Shown: piece after piece, positions 6,408 to 13,590 of the stretch
How positions within the stretch are numbered: the stretch's first letter is position 1
How the letters are laid out: each line of letters begins with the position of its first letter
Assembly: GCA_946482655.1 (NCBI GenBank)
Contig: CAMLSA010000090.1
Span: forward strand, 1-13,624
From: an uncultured Sphingomonas sp.
Lineage (GTDB): Bacteria; Pseudomonadota; Alphaproteobacteria; Sphingomonadales; Sphingomonadaceae
Direction: 5' to 3'
Length of the DNA stretch: 13,624 nt
The notes under the pieces: generated by a model
Databases searched by the model: none
What the model was told of the DNA's origin: nothing
The model's input: the letters and a program-made list of their open reading frames with translations, nothing else
Position numbers and translations under genes: made by a program

Positions 6408-7462
6408 CCGTTAACCGCAACATTGAGGGTGCTCGCACGACAGTGGAAGGGTCGCAACAGGAAACAATGTCTGATCACCGAAACCACGGCGAGAATAGCG
6501 TGCCAGCGCGGTCGAGTAATGGGCCTGAAGAGCGGGCCAGGCTGGCTGCAAGGCTCGATGCAAGCTTGTCCGACAGCATGTTACTGGAGGATCCGAAGTT
6601 TGTCGAATGGCGTGTCGCGGCTAGGCAATATCTGAACAACGGCCGTAAGAGGAAGCTCGCCCACTCGCGGAAAGCTCTGGCGATATGTTGCATGGTGGCG
6701 GTGCTCGCTTCAGCATGGCAAATTAAAGAGCTCTCCAAGTCGACCGCTCAGGTACAAATCATCTCCTCTCCTCCGGACCACACTCGAACAGTCCGCATTG
6801 CCGACGGATCCACCATCATCCTGGACCGCCGGACACGCCTGTCTGTTCAGCTCTCCCGAGATGCCCGGACGATTGTACTGGCCGATGGTCAAGCCCGATT
6901 CATAGTTCGCCCCGATCGGGATCGACCGTTCCGCGTGCTGGTGGGGGATCGGGAGGTACGCGCGACTGGTACTGATTTCAACGTAGCAGCGGCTCCAGGC
7001 GTCTTTGCGACGAGCTTGATCACGGGCAGCGTAGTAGTTTCGCTGAGTTCGACTCAGCGGAGCTGGCTCGGTTTGTACGAGGAGAGGGCGGTGAAGCCAC
7101 TCGCCGTCCTTGCCGCGGGTCAACAATATCTTGAGGAAAAAAGCCAAGCCGGGCGCGTCCAGCGCTTCAGCCTCCAAGAGGTCACCGCCTGGCAGCAGGG
7201 ACGTTGGATCCTTGATCGGGAGTCGCTCGCTTCGGCAGCCGCCACGATCAGCAGATACTCCGACATCAAGATCGTAGTGGCTGGCGAGCAGCTACGCCGT
7301 GCCACAATTAGCGGGCTTTTCGCTATCGGTGATGTCGCAAGCTTCACCCAGACGGTGACGGCTCTCTTTCCGGAGGCCGAGGTCCGGTATTTTCCAGACC
7401 GCATTCTCATCACCCCTCGGAGCCGGGAAAAAAATACGGCTACGGCCGAGGTTATCTCCTAA
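6404..7462 (+). CDS. FecR-type anti-sigma factor / transmembrane signal transducer
   Basis: This 352-residue protein is a FecR-family inner-membrane anti-sigma factor. The cytoplasmic N-terminal part (to about residue 90) would bind the sigma factor. One membrane segment lies at about 91-105 (ALAICCMVAVLASAW). The periplasmic FecR domain follows (RTVRIADGSTIILDRRTRL; ...VLADGQARFIV) and includes ATGTDFNV with Gly189-Thr190, the place where relatives such as FoxR are known to self-cleave. The C-terminal part, from about 260, resembles the domain that contacts the receptor's signalling domain. The ATG at 6404 overlaps the sigma stop. A second start at 6467 (Met22) has AGGA four bases upstream and cannot be excluded; the first 21 residues are not typical of the family. 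Partner assignment to the adjacent sigma factor and receptor is inferred from gene order. Confidence 0.93.
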   Translation: MTVNRNIEGARTTVEGSQQETMSDHRNHGENSVPARSSNGPEERARLAARLDASLSDSMLLEDPKFVEWRVAARQYLNNGRKRKLAHSRKALAICCMVAVLASAWQIKELSKSTAQVQIISSPPDHTRTVRIADGSTIILDRRTRLSVQLSRDARTIVLADGQARFIVRPDRDRPFRVLVGDREVRATGTDFNVAAAPGVFATSLITGSVVVSLSSTQRSWLGLYEERAVKPLAVLAAGQQYLEEKSQAGRVQRFSLQEVTAWQQGRWILDRESLASAAATISRYSDIKIVVAGEQLRRATISGLFAIGDVASFTQTVTALFPEAEVRYFPDRILITPRSREKNTATAEVIS

Positions 7463-7470
7463 TCATGCGT

Positions 7471-7484
7471 CCTTGCCGGCAAGG
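7471..7484. repeat. Perfect 14-base palindrome after fecR-type gene
   Basis: CCTTGCCGGCAAGG is its own reverse complement and begins nine bases after the FecR stop codon. It could be a dimer-binding operator or a short hairpin (five pairs, CCGG loop) that marks the 3' end of the sigma/anti-sigma mRNA. Confidence 0.5.
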
Positions 7485-7512
7485 CGGCGTTCAGATCCAT
7501 TTCGTGGACGTC

Positions 7513-7528
7513 AACGGCAAGGGCCGTT
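7513..7528 (+). terminator. Weak terminator-like hairpin
   Basis: AACGGC, loop AAGG, GCCGTT, then CCTTCCCC. It has six pairs with a tetraloop but no true U-tract, so partial attenuation between the FecR and receptor genes is the most that can be suggested. Confidence 0.2.
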
Positions 7529-7676
7529 CCTTCCCCTCGCTGGCGTCCTCCTACTATCCCGATGACGCCTCCTTAGTCGCGAAAACGCATCGCCTTCGGA
7601 AAAAAATTGCCACCAGCTGAGGCTGTGTCCTGGTCGCGCGTTCTTATGGGTGATGTGGGCGCGGCGCCTGCACGCC

Positions 7677-7685
7677 AGGAGGGGG
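7677..7685 (+). promoter_or_regulatory. Strong ribosome binding site of the receptor gene
   Basis: AGGAGGGGG ends three bases before the ATG at 7689; the AGGAGG core has a six-base spacer. It fixes the start and excludes the upstream in-frame ATG at 7650. Confidence 0.8.
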
Positions 7686-7688
7686 ATC

Positions 7689-10211
7689 ATGAAGGTACTT
7701 TGTTGGACAAGCGCGGCAGCTCTTGCCGTCGGGATGGCGTCGACTTTCTTCTCATATCGCGTGGCTGCGGCGCAAGCGACCGTGCACTTCGATATTCCCG
7801 CCGGTCCGCTCGGCAATGGGCTAAAGGCCCTGGGGTTGCAGTCCGGCCAGCAGGTTCTGTTTCGGGACGATCTGGTCGCTCGGCAATATAACCCTGCCGT
7901 TCGGGGGAGTCTGTCAACCGATGAGGCGCTTCAGCGTCTCCTGAAGGGAACCGGACTTGCGCCCCATCGGACCAGCAAGGGTGTTCTCTATCTGCAGGTG
8001 GCACTGGTCAGTGCTCCGGCCGGCCCTGCGCCGGCATCGCAAGACATACCCCCGGCGACCCTCAACGACCCTGCCGAGGGAGCATCCGCTGCATCCAAGG
8101 TGGAACTTGAGGAAATAGTCGTCACTGCTCAGCGGCGCAGCCAAAATCTTCAGGATGTTCCGGTTGCGGTGTCGGCCTTCACCGGCCCCGCTCTTACGGC
8201 CAAGGGCATCCAGAACGTTGCAGATCTGCAGCTGACCGATTCTTCGTTGTTCATATCTCAGATGAACGCGCTGATCATGCCGTTTATTCGCGGCATCGGC
8301 AATCCGAGCGGCCCGACACCGGGCAACGAAGCGAGCACCCCGGTCTACATCGACGACGTGTACTATTCGCGCCCGATGACCGCCTATCTGGAGCTTGCCA
8401 ATATCGAGCGGGTGGAGGTGCTGAAGGGGCCGCAGGGCACGCTGTTCGGCCGTAACTCGACGGGAGGGCTGATGCACGTCTTCACGCTCGACCCTCGCGA
8501 CGTTGCAGAAGGCAATGTCACTTTGGGGTACGGTAATTTCGATACGATAAGCGGCAAGCTCTATGCCTCGACCCCGATAGCCGAAGGTGTTGCCGCGAAC
8601 ATTTCCGTTGTCGGGCTGAATCAGCGCGATGGATGGGGCAAGAACGTCACCAACGGTAAGGACACCTATCGCCGAAAATTCTATAACATCAGATCGAAGA
8701 TAGTGATCGAACCTTCCGACTCCACCCGTGTCCGGTTGAGCGGCTTTTATACCTACCAGCGCACGAACCAGGGCTTGGCGGCGAGGGTCTATCCCGGAAC
8801 CACAAGAGGCTATCCGCTAGGCTCAGCGCTGGAAGGGACCCAGTATATCGAAACTCCAGGGTTTTACGACCTGAAGAGCGACACAGAGATTTTTCATCGT
8901 CTTCGCAGCTATGGCGGCGCAGTAAAGATTGATCAAGATCTCGAATTCGCAGATCTGACGAGCATAACATCCTATCGCAGATCAAAGGAACTGGAAATTT
9001 ACGAGGGCGATCATACAGACATCAACTGGTTCACAGTCCCGATTCCTATTGACGATCGGCAGTTCACGCAGGAGTTGCAGCTTAAATCAAAACCGGACTC
9101 CCCGGTATCTTGGATAGCTGGCCTGTTCTACATACATCTGCGCACGGACGTGGGGCTGCAGCTTTTCGGCTTGGGGTCCGCTTTTAATATCGTCAACTTT
9201 GCTTCTCGGCAGACGATCGATTCGATCGCTCCATTCGCCCAAGCCACTTTCCCCGTCGTCGGCGAAAAGACAAACATCACAGTGGGTGTCCGGTATACCA
9301 AGGACCGCCTGAAGGGCTTTGGCAGATCGTCGACCATCCTCACGAACGGTACGGAAATTCCGTCCGGCCCGGATTTTAGGGACAAGAAGACATTTGAGAA
9401 ATGGACGTATAAATTTTCGCTCGATCATCACTTCACATCAGATGTCATGGGCTACGCGTCGTACAGCAGGGGGTACAAGTCTGGAACGTTCCCCACTCTG
9501 CCGCTCAACAGCCCGCCTACCCGACCTGAGACGGTGACCACATATGAGGTCGGCATGAAGGCTGAGCTGTTCGACAGGCGGGTTCGGGCCAACATGGCCA
9601 TATTCCTTAACGATATCAGAGATCCGCAGGTCCAGCTCGTCCGCCTCATTTCGGGATTGCCGTTGGTAGTCTTCGCCAATGCCGACAAGGCTCGCACCAA
9701 GGGTTTCGAATTCGATACGACGGCCAAGGTGACGGACGGTTTGACAATCGACCTGTCGGGGCAATATCTCTGGGCGCACTTCATCAGTTTCCCGAACGCG
9801 CCCATCAATATTCCGATCTTCCAACCGCCTTGGGGTGTAGCGCTCGGGTCCGGCGATGTCAGCGGCAACCGGCTGTCGCAGACCCCTAAGTGGAAGCTGA
9901 ACGCGGGATTGACGTACGCCATACCCACTTCTGTCGGCGAATTTCGCCTCGCGGGCCAAATGTCCTATCGATCCAACGTCAAGTGGGATCCGGACAACAT
10001 CCCGACCGAGCCAAAGCTGACGTTGTTCAACGGCAGCATCGAGTTCAAGCCTGAGTTCAACGAGAATATCAGCTTCAGGATCTGGGGAGCGAACCTGACC
10101 AACGAGAAGTATTTCAGCTACGAGATACCTCAGACGGCCACGCCCGCAGGTGATCTAGGGACCGTCGCTCCCCCGCGCACATTCGGCGCGGAGGTGCGGT
10201 ACCAGTTCTAG
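7689..10211 (+). CDS. TonB-dependent outer-membrane receptor with N-terminal signalling (STN) domain
   Basis: This 840-residue receptor starts at ATG 7689. A signal peptide (about residues 1-30, cleavage after VAAAQA) is followed by an STN domain (about 33-103: FDIPAGPLGNGLKALGLQSG ... STDEALQRLLKGTGL), a proline- and alanine-rich linker, a TonB box EEIVVTA at 141-147, and a plug domain with QDVPVAVSAF, YIDDVYY, IERVEVLKGPQGTLFGRNST and GG. The C-terminal beta-barrel ends in RYQF with the terminal Phe expected for outer-membrane insertion. The STN domain is the hallmark of transducers that signal to FecR, matching the sigma/anti-sigma pair directly upstream. The plug resembles the large sphingomonad group annotated for diverse organic substrates rather than a siderophore-specific type, so iron is not assured as ligand. 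Genes for a VOC protein, a GMC oxidoreductase and a TIM-barrel isomerase follow, pointing to import of an oxidisable organic compound (inference). Confidence 0.95.
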   Translation: MKVLCWTSAAALAVGMASTFFSYRVAAAQATVHFDIPAGPLGNGLKALGLQSGQQVLFRDDLVARQYNPAVRGSLSTDEALQRLLKGTGLAPHRTSKGVLYLQVALVSAPAGPAPASQDIPPATLNDPAEGASAASKVELEEIVVTAQRRSQNLQDVPVAVSAFTGPALTAKGIQNVADLQLTDSSLFISQMNALIMPFIRGIGNPSGPTPGNEASTPVYIDDVYYSRPMTAYLELANIERVEVLKGPQGTLFGRNSTGGLMHVFTLDPRDVAEGNVTLGYGNFDTISGKLYASTPIAEGVAANISVVGLNQRDGWGKNVTNGKDTYRRKFYNIRSKIVIEPSDSTRVRLSGFYTYQRTNQGLAARVYPGTTRGYPLGSALEGTQYIETPGFYDLKSDTEIFHRLRSYGGAVKIDQDLEFADLTSITSYRRSKELEIYEGDHTDINWFTVPIPIDDRQFTQELQLKSKPDSPVSWIAGLFYIHLRTDVGLQLFGLGSAFNIVNFASRQTIDSIAPFAQATFPVVGEKTNITVGVRYTKDRLKGFGRSSTILTNGTEIPSGPDFRDKKTFEKWTYKFSLDHHFTSDVMGYASYSRGYKSGTFPTLPLNSPPTRPETVTTYEVGMKAELFDRRVRANMAIFLNDIRDPQVQLVRLISGLPLVVFANADKARTKGFEFDTTAKVTDGLTIDLSGQYLWAHFISFPNAPINIPIFQPPWGVALGSGDVSGNRLSQTPKWKLNAGLTYAIPTSVGEFRLAGQMSYRSNVKWDPDNIPTEPKLTLFNGSIEFKPEFNENISFRIWGANLTNEKYFSYEIPQTATPAGDLGTVAPPRTFGAEVRYQF

Positions 10212-10277
10212 CGATCTCAAACTCAGTCTTTTCAAAACAGCGGGTTGATTCCTGCGGTAGATAGAAAGGTGATCTTG

Positions 10278-10754
10278 ATGGTTGATTATACGCGAGCATT
10301 TCACACAGGACTTATCGTCGCCGATGTGGAGAAGGCGATGGCAACCTATTCGGCCGCCATGGGGCTAAGCTGGGCCGTACCAACTCAGCTGCAGCTGAAA
10401 TATTGGACTCCTGAAAAGGGTGCGGAGGAATATGCTCACTATGTGACCTACAGCAGACAGGGGCCTCATTACGTCGAGATCCAGGCTGGAGCGCCCGGAA
10501 GCTTTTATGACGCTGGCCTGCGAGCGGCGATCCATATCGGATTGTGGACTGACGACATCGCCGCCGATACCGATGCGCTCGTTCGCCAGGGATGGCAGCT
10601 TGCCATCGCAGGTGCGTCACCGGACGACGGTTATGGTACCTTCAGCTATCTTTCGCATGCCGATGGCGACTTGATGGTCGAACTTGTGTCGACCCAGATC
10701 AAACCCCAGCTCGAGGCGTGGATCGGCGGAACGTCGCCGTTGAATCTTGGCTAG
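10278..10754 (+). CDS. VOC-fold (glyoxalase/dioxygenase superfamily) metalloprotein
   Basis: This 158-residue protein belongs to the vicinal oxygen chelate superfamily. Two beta-alpha-beta-beta-beta modules are visible: FHTGLIVADVEKAMATYSAA with HYVEIQ, then AIHIGLWTDDIAADTDALVR with DLMVELV. The four canonical metal ligands are all present as H9, E67, H86 and E135, so it should be a metal-dependent enzyme rather than a degenerate binding protein. ATG 10278 is preferred over the earlier in-frame TTG at 10245 because AAAGGTG (10265-10271) lies six bases upstream and the VOC fold starts right after it. The gene follows the receptor by 66 bases with no obvious terminator, so co-transcription is likely. 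Reaction class (lyase, isomerase, epimerase or ring-cleaving dioxygenase) cannot be chosen from sequence. Confidence 0.9.
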   Translation: MVDYTRAFHTGLIVADVEKAMATYSAAMGLSWAVPTQLQLKYWTPEKGAEEYAHYVTYSRQGPHYVEIQAGAPGSFYDAGLRAAIHIGLWTDDIAADTDALVRQGWQLAIAGASPDDGYGTFSYLSHADGDLMVELVSTQIKPQLEAWIGGTSPLNLG

Positions 10755-10763
10755 TCTTTATAA

Positions 10764-10907
10764 ATATCGCAGAGACGACTCGCCGGGACGGGTGTCCGAC
10801 CGGAACGTGAAGGTGACAATGGAGTAGCGGATGCGGCTGCGGTTTTCCTGACCGGAAATGCCGCTAACGAGACCCAATCCAATGCAAGACCATGGCCGCG
10901 CCGAACG
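10764..10907 (+). pseudogene. Possible remnant of a short-chain dehydrogenase C-terminus
   Basis: After a stop at 10761, this frame reads through a segment resembling the last helices of classical SDR enzymes: R-P-E-R-E-G-D-N-G-VADAAAVFLTGNAAN at about 10797-10868, compared with the usual RxGxPxEVADAVxFLxSxxAx before ITGQ and the GG of the C-terminal strand. The ITG..DGG part is missing, there is no start codon or N-terminal Rossmann sequence, and the frame drifts into unrelated sequence downstream. It could be a relic of an SDR gene that once stood between the VOC and GMC genes. A chance resemblance in alanine-rich frame is the main alternative. Confidence 0.3.
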
Positions 10908-11024
10908 GTGAGCCTTGAAGTCAAGCTTCGCCGCGTGGCATGTGCCAACTTCCGCGCTGACGCCGATGCTCGCCCAGCAGCGTCAAACGGACCATTTATG
11001 CGCAAAGACAAGAACGCGCTTCCG

Positions 11025-11029
11025 AGGAG
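11025..11029 (+). promoter_or_regulatory. Ribosome binding site supporting a GTG start
   Basis: AGGAG with a six-base spacer to GTG 11036. It supports GTG as start codon of the GMC gene, and the FAD-binding fold begins five residues later. Confidence 0.7.
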
Positions 11030-11035
11030 AGCAGG

Positions 11036-12670
11036 GTGTCTGAAAGCTTCGATTACATCATCGTGGGGGCGGGATCCGCCGGATGCGTTCTTGCCAATCG
11101 CCTGTCCGCGGATCCGACGAACAAGGTGCTCCTGCTCGAGGCCGGCGGCGACAACCAGAGCTTCCTCGTCCGTATGCCCAGGGGGATCGGCAAGCTCGTG
11201 CTTGATCCCGTCTATAGCTGGCACTACCCCGTCGAGCCCTCCCCCGATCGGGCCGGCGTCAACGAAAGCTGGCAGCGCGGAAAGGGCCTCGGCGGGTCGT
11301 CCGCGATCAACGGCATGATCTACACGCGCGGCCAGCCAGAGGATTATGAGAATTGGGCGCGCGAGGCTGGCAGCGACTGGGATTGGGCCCATATGAAGGA
11401 GGCCTTCCGGTCGATCGAGGATCACGAACTGGGTAACGACGGGCTTCGCGGCGCTGGCGGGCCGCTGCATGTCTCCACGATGAAATACTGCTATCCGCTG
11501 GCGGAGCGGGCGATAGCGGCAGGCGAACAGATGGGTCTTCCCCGGCGGGACGACCTCAATCGGGAGGACCAGCAAGGCATCGGCTATTATGCTTGCACGA
11601 TCAAAAACGGTCGTCGGCAAAGCGCGGCCGTGGCGTTCCTCGATCCTATCCGAAACCGGAAGAATCTGCGGATCGTCACGGGCGCGCTCGTCGATCGCGT
11701 CCGTTTCGACGCGCGTCGCGCGGAGGGGGTCGATGCCCGCATCGATGGCCGGCCGGTTGGCTTCGATTGCCACGGAGAGGTGATCATCGCCAGCGGAACG
11801 GTCAGTTCGCCAAAGCTTCTGCAGCTTTCCGGGATCGGGCCCGCCGATGTGCTGCGCAGCGCCGGTATCGATGTGAAGCATGACAGTCCGGAAGTCGGCA
11901 AGCGTCTGTTGGAACATGTGATCGTCCCGGCCACCTATCGCCTGCGCGGCGATCGCGGAATAAACCACAAGCTTCGCGGCGTCGGATTGGTGGGCAGTGC
12001 TCTTCAATATCTCACCAGTCACGGCGGCCCGCTCGCCAATGGCGCGTTCGAGGTCGGCGCCTTTTTCCGTACGACGCCATCGGAATCCCGTCCCGATGCG
12101 CAAATCTATGTGGGCGGATACACCTTCCATGTCCCGACCGACACGAACATCGCGGCGCAGATGGTCTCGGTGGAGCGCGAGCCGGGGATGTCGGTCTACG
12201 GCTCGCTTAACGCGCTCGACAGCGAGGGTGAACTCGAGGTCGTCTCGAGTGATCCCGATGCCCCGCTGAGGATCAGACCCAACTGGCTTTCGACCGACCA
12301 CGATCGGCGCGCCGCCATCAATCTGGTCCGCTGGATGCGACGCTACGTCAGCCAGCCGGCGCTCGCCCCCTATGTGGCTGAAGAGATAAAGCCCGGCGGC
12401 CATATCGACACCGACGAGGGCATCCTCACCTGGCTGTTCCAGAATGTCAGCTCCGGTACGCATGGGGTTCGCTCCTGCCGGATGGGCAGGGACGAGCGTT
12501 CGGTCGTCGATGAACGGCTGCGCGTGCGAGGGGTCGATCGGCTGCGGGTGGTCGACTGCTCGATCATGCCGGGTCTCGTGCGCGGCAATACCAACGCGCC
12601 CGCCATGGCGACAGCCTGGCGGGCGGCGGATCTGATCCTTCACGACGCGCGGCTGCGCAACCCGGCCTGA
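11036..12670 (+). CDS. GMC-family FAD-dependent alcohol oxidoreductase
   Basis: This 544-residue protein is a full-length glucose-methanol-choline oxidoreductase of the choline dehydrogenase/AlkJ/PEG-dehydrogenase type. It has the FAD-binding GAGSAG at 11-16 with E35 at the end of the second strand, GMC signature 1 (GKGLGGSSAINGMIYTRG from residue 82), signature 2 (GTVSSPKLLQLSGIGP at 254-269), and the C-terminal catalytic block THGVRSCRMG with His476 and GNTNAP with N520 as the probable second active-site residue. The THGVRSC form departs a little from the usual HPVGTC. It has no signal peptide and is probably cytoplasmic or membrane-associated. Enzymes of this clade oxidise primary or secondary alcohols to aldehydes or ketones, passing electrons to quinones or oxygen. 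Relatives in sphingomonads oxidise polyethylene glycol and lignin-derived alcohols. The substrate here is unknown; context suggests the compound imported by the receptor. Confidence 0.95.
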   Translation: MSESFDYIIVGAGSAGCVLANRLSADPTNKVLLLEAGGDNQSFLVRMPRGIGKLVLDPVYSWHYPVEPSPDRAGVNESWQRGKGLGGSSAINGMIYTRGQPEDYENWAREAGSDWDWAHMKEAFRSIEDHELGNDGLRGAGGPLHVSTMKYCYPLAERAIAAGEQMGLPRRDDLNREDQQGIGYYACTIKNGRRQSAAVAFLDPIRNRKNLRIVTGALVDRVRFDARRAEGVDARIDGRPVGFDCHGEVIIASGTVSSPKLLQLSGIGPADVLRSAGIDVKHDSPEVGKRLLEHVIVPATYRLRGDRGINHKLRGVGLVGSALQYLTSHGGPLANGAFEVGAFFRTTPSESRPDAQIYVGGYTFHVPTDTNIAAQMVSVEREPGMSVYGSLNALDSEGELEVVSSDPDAPLRIRPNWLSTDHDRRAAINLVRWMRRYVSQPALAPYVAEEIKPGGHIDTDEGILTWLFQNVSSGTHGVRSCRMGRDERSVVDERLRVRGVDRLRVVDCSIMPGLVRGNTNAPAMATAWRAADLILHDARLRNPA

Positions 12671-12735
12671 AGACCCTTGGAGCAGGTGTAATCGACAACA
12701 GGCAGGGAGCGCTGCCCTCAATCAAGGAAACGACA

Positions 12736-13590
12736 ATGGGCACGACCTCACTTCCTGCTGATCAGGTCATGTATCACAACACGGTCCGGAAGCTGCCTTT
12801 GCAGGAACGGTTGCGCGCGGCGTCACTCGCGAAATGCGCCAGCCTGACCATGGAATCGCGCCATTATTTCCACCTGCTGTCGACGGGCGTCAGCACGAAG
12901 GATATCCTCGCCATGGCGGACGATGCGGGCGTGCGGATCGATCATCTCGATCCGTTCTGCCGCTGGCTCCCTAAGTGGGAGCCGGATCTGCAGGGCCTTC
13001 CGCTCACCATGTTCAATTCCGAGGAAGACGACTTCTTCCGCATCGTCGATGCGCTGGCAATCCGCTCGGTGAGCATCGTCGGCGTCTTTCCCGAAGGCGT
13101 CAACGAACTCAACGAACTTATCGACAACTTCGGCGCGTTCTGCCTTCGGGCGGCTGCTCACGATCTGCGGTGCGACCTGGAGTTCATACCCTTCTGGGGC
13201 ATCCCCGACCTGGAGATGGCATGGGAGATCGTCCGCGCGGTGAATGCGCCCAACAGCGGCATCCTTCTCGACTTCTGGCATTATACCCGCAGCCATTCGA
13301 AAGATGAATTGCTGCGGGCGATACCTGGTCGTTGGATCACCGGAGTCCAGGTCGATGACGGCGATGCCGAGCTCGCGCCCGGCGTTGACATGGTGGACGA
13401 CACCGTCAACCGGCGTGTGCCGCCGGGAGAAGGGGGCTTCCGCGTGCGCGAGATCGTCTCGATCCTCCGGGAGATCGGCGGCCTCAACCGCTGCGGCCCC
13501 GAGATCATTTCCGCCGCCTTCGACACGATGTCCGCCGAGGAGATCGCCGCGAAATGCCGTGAGAGCATGAGCTGGGCACTGACGGAATGA
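12736..13590 (+). CDS. Xylose-isomerase-like TIM-barrel sugar phosphate isomerase/epimerase
   Basis: This 284-residue protein fits the xylose-isomerase-like TIM-barrel superfamily (AP endonuclease 2 fold). Strand-end residues expected to bind a divalent metal are E149 (DLEFIP), D179 (ILLDFWHYTRS), Q205 (ITGVQVDD) and E256 (GPEIIS). The E-D-Q-E set is like that of hydroxypyruvate isomerase relatives, where Gln replaces the more common His. ATG 12736 has AAGGAAA (12724-12730) just upstream. It follows the GMC gene by 65 bases and is probably co-transcribed. Family members include isomerases, epimerases, dehydratases and enzymes that cleave keto-glycosides after an oxidoreductase step, so it may act on the carbonyl product of the GMC enzyme. 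The precise reaction cannot be assigned. The 34 bases after its stop hold nothing recognisable. Confidence 0.88.
   Translation: MGTTSLPADQVMYHNTVRKLPLQERLRAASLAKCASLTMESRHYFHLLSTGVSTKDILAMADDAGVRIDHLDPFCRWLPKWEPDLQGLPLTMFNSEEDDFFRIVDALAIRSVSIVGVFPEGVNELNELIDNFGAFCLRAAAHDLRCDLEFIPFWGIPDLEMAWEIVRAVNAPNSGILLDFWHYTRSHSKDELLRAIPGRWITGVQVDDGDAELAPGVDMVDDTVNRRVPPGEGGFRVREIVSILREIGGLNRCGPEIISAAFDTMSAEEIAAKCRESMSWALTE

Larger units (their letters stand above)
7463..7688. other. FecR-receptor intergenic region with two dyads and a 51-codon frame
   Basis: These 226 bases hold a perfect 14-base palindrome (7471-7484), a six-pair hairpin with a four-base loop (AACGGC 7513-7518, GCCGTT 7523-7528) followed by a pyrimidine run, and an A7 run (7600-7606). 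A 51-codon open frame begins at ATG 7465, two bases after the FecR stop, and ends at 7620. It lacks a well-placed ribosome site and I do not recognise the peptide, so I do not call it a gene. The receptor promoter, perhaps recognised by the neighbouring sigma factor, should be here, but no FecI-type -35/-10 pair with correct spacing is visible. Confidence 0.45.
10755..11035. other. VOC-GMC intergenic region
   Basis: This 281-base gap is the longest in the cluster and holds no intact gene. It contains the possible SDR relic, an imperfect stem around TTTCC (10844-10848) and GGAAA (10854-10858), and the Shine-Dalgarno of the GMC gene. A frame opening at GTG 10908 runs on in a different phase inside the GMC gene to 11318 and is not convincing as a gene. 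Whether the GMC gene has its own promoter here cannot be seen. Confidence 0.4.

Noticed and set aside
7598..7633. FecI-type promoter GGAAAA ... TCCTGG before the receptor gene
   Set aside because: The spacer is 24 bases instead of about 17, so the pair cannot be read as a promoter.
10908..11318. Open frame of 136 codons starting upstream of the GMC gene
   Set aside because: Most of it overlaps the GMC gene in another phase and it has no ribosome site or recognisable domain; the GTG at 11036 with AGGAG is clearly the real start.
12701..12715. Small hairpin GGCAG/CTGCC before the TIM-barrel gene as a terminator
   Set aside because: It has only five pairs, no T-run, and sits immediately before a ribosome site in a likely operon.
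10751..12721. Long minus-strand open frame (656 codons) opposite the GMC gene
   Set aside because: The overlapping GMC protein is clearly real and the antisense product shows no family features.
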